From CAZNPH01 sp964574985 (GTDB lineage: Bacteria; Bacteroidota; Bacteroidia; Bacteroidales; SM23-62): 64,000 nucleotides of DNA. Shown one piece after another: positions 8,371 through 16,554 of the stretch. The stretch covers positions 282,934-346,933 of the forward strand of contig CAZNPH010000001.1 of assembly GCA_964574985.1 (NCBI GenBank). Reading direction: 5' to 3'. Under the pieces are notes generated by a model. It did no database searches. It was not told the DNA's origin and saw only the letters and a program-made list of their open reading frames with translations. Position 1 is the stretch's first letter. Each line of letters begins with the position of its first letter. A program made the translations under genes and the position numbers.

Positions 8371-10461
8371 CTACTTGCTGAGTATTTTGAATTCCACCCT
8401 TCTGTTTTTTTCGCGTCCTTCAGAAGTATCATTGGGTGCTATGGGCTGGGTAAAGGCGTATCCCTGGGCATCCAGTTTGTCCGGATCTATGCCTTTGCGC
8501 ACCAGGTAACTGACGACCGCCTGAGCCCTCGATTTGGACAGGCGTGTATTGTACTTCAGAGATCCCACATTGTCTGTGTGTCCGGAAATTTCAAGTTTGA
8601 GGGTTGGGTTGTTGTCCATGAATTCAAATATCTGATCCAGCTGCTTGTAAGATTCCGGCTTTAGTTCCGCCTTATTGGTTTCAAAATAAATATTCTCCAG
8701 TACAACCTTTGCCCCCACCTCAACCTTATCAAGCTGAAAATCCCTGGTGTGCCCAATATCAGTGCCGGCACCCGAGAGATCAACCATATCAAGGAAGAAA
8801 AGATAATCCCTTGCCATGATCTCAACTCCATATGATTTGTCATCCGGCAAACTGATTTTATAAAATCCGGTATCATTGGAAACCGCGGTTGCGATCACTT
8901 CCGATCTTTCCAGGTCAATAAATTCAAGCTTGGCCATGATTGGTTCATCACTTCCCGCATCGGTCACGGTTCCTTTCAGGGTCAGGGAAGAATCCACGGC
9001 CAGGGCCACCGGCATATCAAAAAAACCCTCCCGGGAATCACCGGGGAGTCCGGAAATCAGCTTTTGTTCGGTACTCATGACCAACTCTTTCTCCGAACCG
9101 AGGAAAACAACCCGGAATATATCTTTTCCTCCGATTCCCCCCATCCGGATCGTCGAATAGTATCCATATTTTCCATCCCCGGTTATCGAATAAAACAGAT
9201 CATGATCGGGTGTATTCATCGGATACCCGAGATTCTCAGGAGGCATCCACTCCCCTTTGTCATTCAGCACACTCCTGAAAATGTCATAACCACCCATCGA
9301 GTTATGTCCTTTTGAACTGAAATATAACTCTTTGCCACTCTCGGCAAGAAACACCCCGATCTCATCATATGTTGTATTGATCAGGTCCCCCAGATTTTCA
9401 GGTTCACTCCACCGGCCCTTGCTGTCCATGGAAGAAACGAAAATGTCCCTTCCCCCAAAACTGTTTTTTTTGTCGGCAGAGGTAAAAAACAAAGTACGGC
9501 CCTCAGAATCAAAACAAATATCGCCTTCCCGGTCCCGGGAATTGAATCTGGCAGGCATTGAACGGGGCGATGACCATCGCCCGTCCCGGCGGGTTGAATA
9601 GTAAATATCTCCTGAATTCTTGTCTCCGATGTATATGTACAATTGATCACCTTCATTATTGATACCCACTGCGGCTTCATTTCCCCTGGAATTTATCCTC
9701 TGGCTCAAAGGCCTGGCACCGGTCCATTCATTGTCCCTCAAATAACTGACATAAACGCTTTCATAAAATTTGTTGTCAACCGGACTCCTCTTGGATCCCG
9801 ATCGTGCAGGCCTCCTGGAGGTAAAATACATGATTGTGTCTCCAGGTCCGAAAACCGAAAAATAATCATCGTACACAGAATTGATGGAATCACCGAGATT
9901 GGTAATGATAACCCGTATGGGATTTTCCACGAGTTTCTTGCCGTTCATGCACTGGTCGATCAGATGGTTCAGTTCCGGCAGAATCCCGGAAAGCTTCTTC
10001 GTTTTCAGGGTTTTCCTGTATGCATTGTACTCCATGATCGCTTCATCGAATTCCAGCACCTGATGGTGTGCTTTGCCCATCAGGTAATGAATGTCCTCAC
10101 TGATACTCTTGTCCAGCACATATGCTTTCGTAAGGTATTCCAGGGCTTCGTACTTTTCGTCTGAAAACAAATAGCAAACACCGGTCTTGTAATTCAGTCC
10201 GGCATTTTCCGGATTGCAGGCATGTGCCTTGAGAAAATGCTCTCTTGCAAGCCGGAAAGTACCCTTGCCCTGTTCATAATAATGTTCACCTTTTTTGATG
10301 TGGTCCCAGGCTTCCCTGAATCCTTCAAGAGAATCGGTTTTGAACTCACTTCTCCTGATCTTTACATCCGTTTGGCCGGATACCGGTATCACGGCAAAAT
10401 AACAAAGACCGGCTATTAACAGGGCAGTATTCCTTATATATTGAAAATTGATTACTGACAT
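8371..10461 (-). CDS. PorE-like outer-membrane-associated protein (TPR, PD40 propeller, carboxypeptidase-regulatory-like, OmpA)
   Basis: Domains seen in the 696 residues: signal peptide (about 1-30, ending PVSGQ); TPR-like helices (about 40-150, EHYYEQGKGTFRLAREHFLK and following); a beta-propeller of WD40/PD40 blades (about 200-450) with repeats such as LFFTSADKKNSFGGRDIFVS and LYFSSKGHNSMGGYDIFRS; a carboxypeptidase-regulatory-like beta sandwich (about 485-570, LTLKGTVTDAGSDEPI); and a C-terminal OmpA peptidoglycan-binding domain (about 580-696, ISGHTDNVGSLKYNTRLSKS). This order matches PorE of the type IX secretion system, which tethers the machinery to peptidoglycan; other Bacteroidota OmpA proteins share it, so PorE itself is an inference. 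The usual PorE lipoprotein cysteine is not clearly placed. The start overlaps the TPR gene by 10 bases. Confidence 0.75.
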   Translation of the reverse strand: MSVINFQYIRNTALLIAGLCYFAVIPVSGQTDVKIRRSEFKTDSLEGFREAWDHIKKGEHYYEQGKGTFRLAREHFLKAHACNPENAGLNYKTGVCYLFSDEKYEALEYLTKAYVLDKSISEDIHYLMGKAHHQVLEFDEAIMEYNAYRKTLKTKKLSGILPELNHLIDQCMNGKKLVENPIRVIITNLGDSINSVYDDYFSVFGPGDTIMYFTSRRPARSGSKRSPVDNKFYESVYVSYLRDNEWTGARPLSQRINSRGNEAAVGINNEGDQLYIYIGDKNSGDIYYSTRRDGRWSSPRSMPARFNSRDREGDICFDSEGRTLFFTSADKKNSFGGRDIFVSSMDSKGRWSEPENLGDLINTTYDEIGVFLAESGKELYFSSKGHNSMGGYDIFRSVLNDKGEWMPPENLGYPMNTPDHDLFYSITGDGKYGYYSTIRMGGIGGKDIFRVVFLGSEKELVMSTEQKLISGLPGDSREGFFDMPVALAVDSSLTLKGTVTDAGSDEPIMAKLEFIDLERSEVIATAVSNDTGFYKISLPDDKSYGVEIMARDYLFFLDMVDLSGAGTDIGHTRDFQLDKVEVGAKVVLENIYFETNKAELKPESYKQLDQIFEFMDNNPTLKLEISGHTDNVGSLKYNTRLSKSRAQAVVSYLVRKGIDPDKLDAQGYAFTQPIAPNDTSEGREKNRRVEFKILSK

Positions 10462-11516
10462 TCCTTTAAATATTTTGTTGCTTCATCTGTTCCGTATTTC
10501 TCTGCCAGTTTCCAGTCGGCGCAAGCTCCGTCCAGATCACCGGTCAATTCTTTGACCAATCCCCGGTTCAGGTAACCCTCCCCGTATTCCTCGTTGATCT
10601 CCAGTGCTTTGTTGATGGAATTCACTCCTTCTTCAAGCTCATTCAGCTTGGTCAGGGCACTTCCCCGGTTGTTTAATGCATAAATATATTGCGGACAGAT
10701 AGACAGGGCTTCATTGAAATCTTCCAGCGCTCCCTCGAAATCTCCCAGCCGGAATTTTGCGGCTCCCCGGTTGTTGTACGCGATATGAAACTCAGGATCG
10801 AGCTGAATCGCAACTGTATAATCTTCAACGGCTCCTTCAAAATCTCCCAAAAGCTTTTTGACATCACCCATATTGTTGTAGGCCACAATAAAATCGGGTT
10901 TGTAATTTACCGCCTCCCGGTAATCATACAGGGCGCCCTGATGATCACCGATCATTTGTTTCGCCACACCCCGGTCATGGAATGCTTCGGCATAGGTCTG
11001 ATTTTTTTCAATCGCCCTTGTAAAATCAAGAATGGCGCCTTTCAGATCACGGGTGTTCAATTTATACAAACCACGGTAATAATATACGTAATCATTGTCA
11101 AATCCCAGCTCAACCGCATGGTTGAAATCTTCCATCACCCGCAGATCAGAATCTTTATCCAGACTTGAATAACCCCGGTAAAAATATGCCGGGGCCAACC
11201 GGTCATTGTGATCTATGGCCCGGTTGAAATCCGTGATGGCCTGTTCCGTTTCTCCTGCTATAAGTGATAACCTGCCCCGCTGCAGATAGGCCTGGCCAAA
11301 ATCCGGATCGATCTTCAGGGACCCGTTTAACAGTTCCCCGGCAGCCATATAATCGCCTGAACGGATGTTCCGGACTGCTTTGTTGTACATCAACCGTGCT
11401 TTTATTTCCTCCTTCCGGGTGACTTTCTGGGGCACCCGGCTCAATCTCTCCTGGGAAAAAACATTGATTGCGGAAAAAGAAAAAACCAGGACCAGGATGA
11501 AAAACGATCGTATCAT
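10452..11516 (-). CDS. Secreted tetratricopeptide-repeat protein
   Basis: 354 residues: a signal peptide (MIRSFFILVLVFSFSAINVFSQ) followed by about eight to nine consecutive TPR units of 34 residues, each ending in a variant of AxxDFNRAIxxxP and beginning AYxNRGxAKxxxGD. Examples are GQAYLQRGRLSLIAGETEQA and HIAYNNRGAAKFRLGDFEGA. The unit ends in GACADWKLAEKYGTDEATKY, close to the fragment at 1-264. It probably acts as a periplasmic scaffold. Its stop overlaps the start of the PorE-like gene by 10 bases, so the two are likely translated together, and a shared role at the cell envelope (possibly T9SS) is inferred. Confidence 0.88.
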   Translation of the reverse strand: MIRSFFILVLVFSFSAINVFSQERLSRVPQKVTRKEEIKARLMYNKAVRNIRSGDYMAAGELLNGSLKIDPDFGQAYLQRGRLSLIAGETEQAITDFNRAIDHNDRLAPAYFYRGYSSLDKDSDLRVMEDFNHAVELGFDNDYVYYYRGLYKLNTRDLKGAILDFTRAIEKNQTYAEAFHDRGVAKQMIGDHQGALYDYREAVNYKPDFIVAYNNMGDVKKLLGDFEGAVEDYTVAIQLDPEFHIAYNNRGAAKFRLGDFEGALEDFNEALSICPQYIYALNNRGSALTKLNELEEGVNSINKALEINEEYGEGYLNRGLVKELTGDLDGACADWKLAEKYGTDEATKYLKECQ

Positions 11517-11713
11517 TCGGTTCTGAATTTGAATTCAAACGGACCGATCCGCAACAAAACATAACCTGCGGAAAAGATCCGAATTTGTTAACGAATTTAA
11601 ACTTTTTCAACAGAAAAACTGAAAAAAAAATTATATTTCGCTAAATTTACGGAAAGCAGGCAGTCTGTTCATGCTTATCCATAGGATAACCAACAAACCG
11701 GTACCATATTATT

Positions 11714-12055
11714 ATGCAGACGAATTTACGTTATCTCGAAGATATGTGCGAGGGAAGTCCCAAACTCATAAAAGAAATGATCGGCATTTTTTCCAACCAG
11801 GTGGATGAATACAATCATGATTTTGATCTGTTGCTGGAAAGCAAGGACTGGGAGCAATTAAGCCGGTTGGCACATAAAGCAAAATCATCGGTGGCTATCG
11901 TGGGAATGGAAGAATTGGCAAATAAATTAAAGGATCTTGAATTGCTTGCCAGGAAGAAAAAAAGAACGGAACAATATCAGAAAATCATCAATGAATTCAG
12001 GAAAGACACCAAAGAAGCCATAAATGAACTGAATGATTATCTCAAAGGTTTGTAG
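11714..12055 (+). CDS. Hpt-domain phosphotransfer protein
   Basis: A 113-residue stand-alone histidine phosphotransfer protein. It is a helical bundle with the phospho-accepting histidine at residue 54 in the motif LSRLAHKAKSS, followed by a GMEELANKLKDLE helix as in other Hpt proteins. Hpt proteins carry phosphate between hybrid sensor kinases and response regulators. No kinase or regulator is adjacent; the STAS protein follows directly (19 bases to its ATG) and probably shares its transcript. The region upstream (11517-11713) holds a TATATTTC element near 11632, close to the Bacteroidota -7 consensus but imperfect. Confidence 0.88.
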   Translation: MQTNLRYLEDMCEGSPKLIKEMIGIFSNQVDEYNHDFDLLLESKDWEQLSRLAHKAKSSVAIVGMEELANKLKDLELLARKKKRTEQYQKIINEFRKDTKEAINELNDYLKGL

Positions 12056-12074
12056 AAATGTTAAAAATCTGAAT

Positions 12075-12413
12075 ATGCTTAAAACCAAACAAATAAACGA
12101 TGTTCTTGTGGTCCGTTTTGACAACGTGAACCGGTTCAATGCCCTGATCACCGAACCAGTAAAGGAAAAAATGAAAAGTTTTTATAACAAACCCAATGTA
12201 AAACTGGTACTTGATCTGGAAGACATTGATTTCATTGACAGTTCAGGTTTCGGAGTATTTCTCTCCATCATGAAAACTGCCAATAACAATTACGGACATT
12301 TCAAGATCTGCAACATTGCACCGGAGGTTATGGAATTATTCAAGCTCCTTCAATTGCACAATGTTTTTGAGATCTACAACAATCTCGACGATTGCCTGAA
12401 AAGCTTTAAATAA
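12075..12413 (+). CDS. STAS-domain protein (anti-sigma factor antagonist type)
   Basis: A 112-residue single STAS domain like SpoIIAA/RsbV. The phosphorylatable serine lies in the motif IDFIDSSGFGVF at residue 56, and the preceding strand is KLVLDLED. Members bind an anti-sigma or other kinase partner in their unphosphorylated form. The frame opens further upstream (12033), but the ATG at 12075 gives the usual STAS N-terminus and avoids overlap with the Hpt gene. It follows the Hpt gene, and a phosphorelay or partner-switch link is inferred. The stop codon touches that of clpB (convergent, no spacer). Confidence 0.9.
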   Translation: MLKTKQINDVLVVRFDNVNRFNALITEPVKEKMKSFYNKPNVKLVLDLEDIDFIDSSGFGVFLSIMKTANNNYGHFKICNIAPEVMELFKLLQLHNVFEIYNNLDDCLKSFK

Positions 12414-15008
12414 TTAGTCTTTATTCTTAAAAACCAATCCGTTCCCATCAAAGTCCACAAGTATGCCCTGATCCCTGGTCACCTCACCTTCCAGGATCTT
12501 TTTGGATAATTCATTCAGTATGTTCTTCTGTATTAATCTTTTAACCGGACGGGCACCGTACTGTGGATCAAATCCCCTTTCTGAGATCCAGTTCACAGCC
12601 GCATCGGTCAGCTCCATGGTTACATTGTCCTTCTTCAGCATTTTCTGAACGGTTCCGGCCTGCAAACTGACAATTTCACGCACCTGATCCATGGTAAGCG
12701 TCCTGAACATGATGATCTCATCGATCCTGTTCAGAAATTCGGGCCGTATGGCTTTCCGGAGTTCGTTAAACACCATTTTTCTGGTCTGTTCATAGTTTTC
12801 CTCCCGGTTGTTTTTACCGGTTTTTTCCATCATATCCTGAATGATATGAGAACCAACATTACTGGTCATGATGATCAGGGTGTTTGTAAAGTTTACGGTC
12901 CGCCCCTTATTATCGGTGAGCCTCCCGTCATCCAAAACCTGCAGGAGAATATTGAATACATCCTGGTGTGCTTTTTCAATCTCATCGAGGAGAATGACCG
13001 AATAGGGCTTTCGCCTTACACTTTCTGTGAGTTGCCCACCTTCATCATAACCGACATATCCGGGTGGTGCACCAATCAGCCTGGAAACCGAATGCCTTTC
13101 CTGGTATTCCGACATGTCGATCCGGGTCATCAGGTTCTCATCATCAAAAAGAAACCCGGCAAGAGCTTTGGCAAGTTCGGTTTTTCCCACGCCTGTTGAC
13201 CCGAGAAAAATAAATGAGCCGATGGGACGTTCTGCATCCTGCAATCCCGCTCTGCTTCTGCGCACAGCATCTGCAACCGCCTGAATGGCTTCATCCTGTC
13301 CGATGACCCTTTTATGCAATTCATTCTCAAGGTTCAACAGTTTTTCCCTTTCGCTCTGAAGCATTCTGTTTACCGGAACACCTGTCCATCTGCTGACAAT
13401 CTCGGCAATGTCTTCATCATCAACCTCTTCCTTGATTAACGGGTGTTCGTTTTGTACCTCCTGTAATTCTTTCTGCAAGGCGATGATTTTGTCTTCGGCA
13501 GCACGGATTTTCCCATAGCGCAACTCAGCGACCTTTCCATAATCACCATGGTTTTCAGCCCTTTCTGCTTCCAGTTTAAATTCCTCGATCAAGGCTTTGT
13601 TTTTCTGTATACTGTCAATGATGTTCCGTTCGGACTCCCATCTGGCTCTCAGTTCATTCCGGTCCTCCGTCATATCTGCGATCCTTGCACTTACTTCATC
13701 CACTTTCCTTTTGTTTCCATCCCGCTTAATGGCCTCCCTTTCAATTTCCAGCTGTTTAATCTCACGTTCGATCTCATCGATCTCCTGGGGCAGGGAATTC
13801 ATTTCCAGGCGTAATTTCGAAGCCGCCTCATCGATCAGGTCAATGGCCTTATCGGGCAAATGCCTTTCCGTAATATATCTTTGTGAAAGCTCTGCTGCAG
13901 CAATGATCGCCTCATCCTTTATTCTCACCTTATGATGGGATTCATATCTTTCCTTCAATCCCCGGAGTATGGATATGGTACCCCCGACATCGGGTTCGTT
14001 TACCATGACAATCTGGAACCTTCTTTCAAGTGCTTTGTCCTGTTCAAAGTATTTCTGATATTCATTCAATGTGGTTGCACCAATCGCTCTCAACTCCCCT
14101 CGGGCAAGTGCAGGTTTCAGAATATTGGCAGCGTCCATTGCTCCCTCGGTTTTACCTGCTCCGACCAGTGTATGTATCTCATCTATGAACAGGATAATAT
14201 CCCCCTCCGAAGAGACCACTTCCCTGACCACCGCTTTCAGTCTTTCTTCAAATTCTCCTTTATACTTTGCTCCTGCAATCAATGCACCGATATCCAGTGA
14301 AAAAACACGCTTGTTTTTCAGATTCTCAGGCACATCCCCCTTCACGATTCTCTGTGCGAGCCCTTCAGCGATGGCCGTTTTTCCGACCCCCGCATCTCCG
14401 ATAAGGACAGGATTGTTCTTTGTCCTTCGGGAAAGGATTTGTAACAACCTCCTGATCTCATGATCCCTGCCGATCACCGGATCGAGCCGGGCCGTCCTGG
14501 CCATTTCGTTCAAATCAATGGCAAAACGGTTCAAGGCATTGTAGGTATCTTCCGCTGTCGGGCTGTCTACTTTGCTTCCCTTCCTTAATTCCTGGATGGC
14601 ATTATTCAGATCGCTTTCATTGATGCCATTGTCTTTCATCAACTGCGAGACGGAATCACCGGATGACAGGATTCCAAGCAGAATATGTTCAACAGATACA
14701 AATTCATCACCAATATTCCCGGCAACCGACCGGGCTTTCTGCAATACTTTTCCGGAGTATCCGCTAAGATATTGTTCACCGCCGGTAACCTTTGGATAAG
14801 ATTCAACGATCTTGTCCAGAGCCTGCCTGAAAACAGTCAGGTTGACTCCAATCTTTTGAAAGATAAAAGAAACTATATTGTCAGATACATGAAATACTCC
14901 CTTCAGCAAATGACCCGGTTCCACAGCCTGGTGCTGATAACCGGCAGCAATGGAAAAAGATTGCTGAACAGCCTCCTGGGCTTTTATGGTTAAATTATTA
15001 GAATCCAT
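12414..15008 (-). CDS. clpB: ATP-dependent disaggregase ClpB
   Basis: An 864-residue Hsp100 chaperone that works with DnaK to resolubilise aggregates. Domains: Clp N-terminal repeats (about 1-145); NBD1 with Walker A GDAGVGKTAIAEG and Walker B IILFIDEIH; a long coiled-coil middle domain (about 400-530, rich in E, K and R); and NBD2 with GSTGVGKTELAKA, VILLDEIEKAH and the C-terminal RPEFLNRIDEI and GARPVKR motifs. There is no ClpP-binding loop (IGF/L), in line with ClpB rather than ClpA or ClpC. The length is normal. ATG at 15008. The upstream 231 bases are AT-rich; no clear heat-shock operator such as CIRCE was seen. Confidence 0.97.
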   Translation of the reverse strand: MDSNNLTIKAQEAVQQSFSIAAGYQHQAVEPGHLLKGVFHVSDNIVSFIFQKIGVNLTVFRQALDKIVESYPKVTGGEQYLSGYSGKVLQKARSVAGNIGDEFVSVEHILLGILSSGDSVSQLMKDNGINESDLNNAIQELRKGSKVDSPTAEDTYNALNRFAIDLNEMARTARLDPVIGRDHEIRRLLQILSRRTKNNPVLIGDAGVGKTAIAEGLAQRIVKGDVPENLKNKRVFSLDIGALIAGAKYKGEFEERLKAVVREVVSSEGDIILFIDEIHTLVGAGKTEGAMDAANILKPALARGELRAIGATTLNEYQKYFEQDKALERRFQIVMVNEPDVGGTISILRGLKERYESHHKVRIKDEAIIAAAELSQRYITERHLPDKAIDLIDEAASKLRLEMNSLPQEIDEIEREIKQLEIEREAIKRDGNKRKVDEVSARIADMTEDRNELRARWESERNIIDSIQKNKALIEEFKLEAERAENHGDYGKVAELRYGKIRAAEDKIIALQKELQEVQNEHPLIKEEVDDEDIAEIVSRWTGVPVNRMLQSEREKLLNLENELHKRVIGQDEAIQAVADAVRRSRAGLQDAERPIGSFIFLGSTGVGKTELAKALAGFLFDDENLMTRIDMSEYQERHSVSRLIGAPPGYVGYDEGGQLTESVRRKPYSVILLDEIEKAHQDVFNILLQVLDDGRLTDNKGRTVNFTNTLIIMTSNVGSHIIQDMMEKTGKNNREENYEQTRKMVFNELRKAIRPEFLNRIDEIIMFRTLTMDQVREIVSLQAGTVQKMLKKDNVTMELTDAAVNWISERGFDPQYGARPVKRLIQKNILNELSKKILEGEVTRDQGILVDFDGNGLVFKNKD

Positions 15009-15240
15009 TTTTTTCCTTTTTCAACTACTATAAAATGCACCGGGTTCCCTTCAAATGACCTGCCAAATATAAAAATCACCAGAATGTTGACTTTATGTCA
15101 CTCATTTTCAAAAACATAACGTCATAATGTCAGGTCAGTACAAAGAGGACTGTAAATCAACTTTTGGCACAGAACATGAAGCAACTTTTTTATGAACAAA
15201 AACTTTTAGTTATTGTCATAGGTTTAGGTTACGGTTAATT

Positions 15241-16524
15241 ATGCATTTGTTTAAAAACAAAATATTATTCATTGGCAAACTGATGGGTATTTTCATGATA
15301 ATTACCATTGCATCAAAGGCACAGGTCAGCGAAACTACCCGCAGCCAACTGGGAGATGAACTAAAATTTACCCATCCCAATCAGCGAAGCATGACCCTGG
15401 AGGTCGAACTTTACAATAACCTGATTATTATACCGGTACAGATCAACAATTCGGATACGCTTCGTTTCATTCTTGATTCGGGCATGAACACATCCATTGT
15501 TACCAGTCTGCCTCCCGAAGAAGAGATCAGTATGTTGTATGCAAGGAATGTGACCTTGCGCGGACTTGGCACGGGTGATCCCCTGACCGCAATTCATTCC
15601 TACGGTAACAAAGTGGATATCGGTGACATCACCGGCATCAACCAGGATTTTTACCTCCTGGTGGAAGACTACTTTGAATTGTCAAAAAAGCTCGGTCGCC
15701 AGATCCATGGGGTCATGAGCATGAACGTGTTCAACAATTTCATTGTTGAGATCGATTATGACCGGGAAAAATTGACCTTTTACGATCCATTGTTCTACAA
15801 AAGCAAAATCCGGCGCAGGGATGCAGTCGTCCCCATCATCTATCACGATACAAAACCTTATATCAGGGTATATCTTCAGCAGGAGAACAATGAAGTCGTT
15901 CCGGCCAAGGTACTGCTGGATACAGGGGCTTCCAGTGCTATTTGGCTTGATATCGTATCCATCCCCGAACTGGAAAAACCCCAACCTCTAAAAGACGCTT
16001 ATCTGGGGTTCGGACTGAGCGGGGAACTTCACGGAAAGATCGGACGGGTGGATAAATTGATCATCGGAAAATTTGAATTGAAAAACCCCGTCGTTTCCCT
16101 CCCCGATTCAACATCCATTGTAAATGCCATGGGCATTGACGAGAGGAACGGAAGCATCGGGGGAGAGATCCTGGCCAGATTCGACATTGTAATCGATCAT
16201 CAGGAAGAAAGACTCATCATCAGGAAAAACTCCAATTTTCGTAAAAAGTTCAGTTACAACATGAGCGGGATTGAAATTTTGGCACCGATTCCCGGACTCA
16301 GGTATTATGAAGTTGCATCCGTCAGGAAGAACTCCCCGGGCGATGAAGCCGGGGTCAGGGCCGGAGATGAGATCATCTCCATTAACAATACAAAGGCCAC
16401 CCGGCTTGAACTGAGTGATATCTATGAAATATTCCAGCGAAGGGACGGAAAGAGAATCAAGCTGATCATCAGGCGGAACGGCGTCAAATACACCAAAATA
16501 TTTCGCCTCGAGAAATACATCTGA
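15241..16524 (+). CDS. Retropepsin-like aspartyl protease with PDZ domain
   Basis: 427 residues with a signal sequence (about 1-28, ending ASKAQ). Two pepsin-like halves follow: the first has FILDSGMNTSIV and the second VLLDTGASSAIWL, the paired D[ST]G motifs of aspartyl proteases. The first motif is DSG, which is acceptable in this family. A C-terminal PDZ domain (about 330-427) has NSPGDEAGVRAGDEIISINN, the usual carboxylate-binding region. The family is common in Bacteroidota (clan AA aspartic protease with PDZ). Substrates are unknown. It stands alone between clpB (minus) and the S9 peptidase (minus). Confidence 0.85.
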   Translation: MHLFKNKILFIGKLMGIFMIITIASKAQVSETTRSQLGDELKFTHPNQRSMTLEVELYNNLIIIPVQINNSDTLRFILDSGMNTSIVTSLPPEEEISMLYARNVTLRGLGTGDPLTAIHSYGNKVDIGDITGINQDFYLLVEDYFELSKKLGRQIHGVMSMNVFNNFIVEIDYDREKLTFYDPLFYKSKIRRRDAVVPIIYHDTKPYIRVYLQQENNEVVPAKVLLDTGASSAIWLDIVSIPELEKPQPLKDAYLGFGLSGELHGKIGRVDKLIIGKFELKNPVVSLPDSTSIVNAMGIDERNGSIGGEILARFDIVIDHQEERLIIRKNSNFRKKFSYNMSGIEILAPIPGLRYYEVASVRKNSPGDEAGVRAGDEIISINNTKATRLELSDIYEIFQRRDGKRIKLIIRRNGVKYTKIFRLEKYI

Positions 16525-16554
16525 ACATACCGGTTACGGTTACCGGGTCCCATT

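Noticed and set aside
7464..8381. 305-codon frame on the plus strand
   Set aside because: Antisense shadow of gcvT, which is clearly identified on the minus strand.
15165..15200. Possible sigma-54 promoter (TTGGCAC ... GC) before the aspartyl protease gene
   Set aside because: The distance between the GG and GC elements is 13 rather than 10 bases and the second element lacks TTGC.
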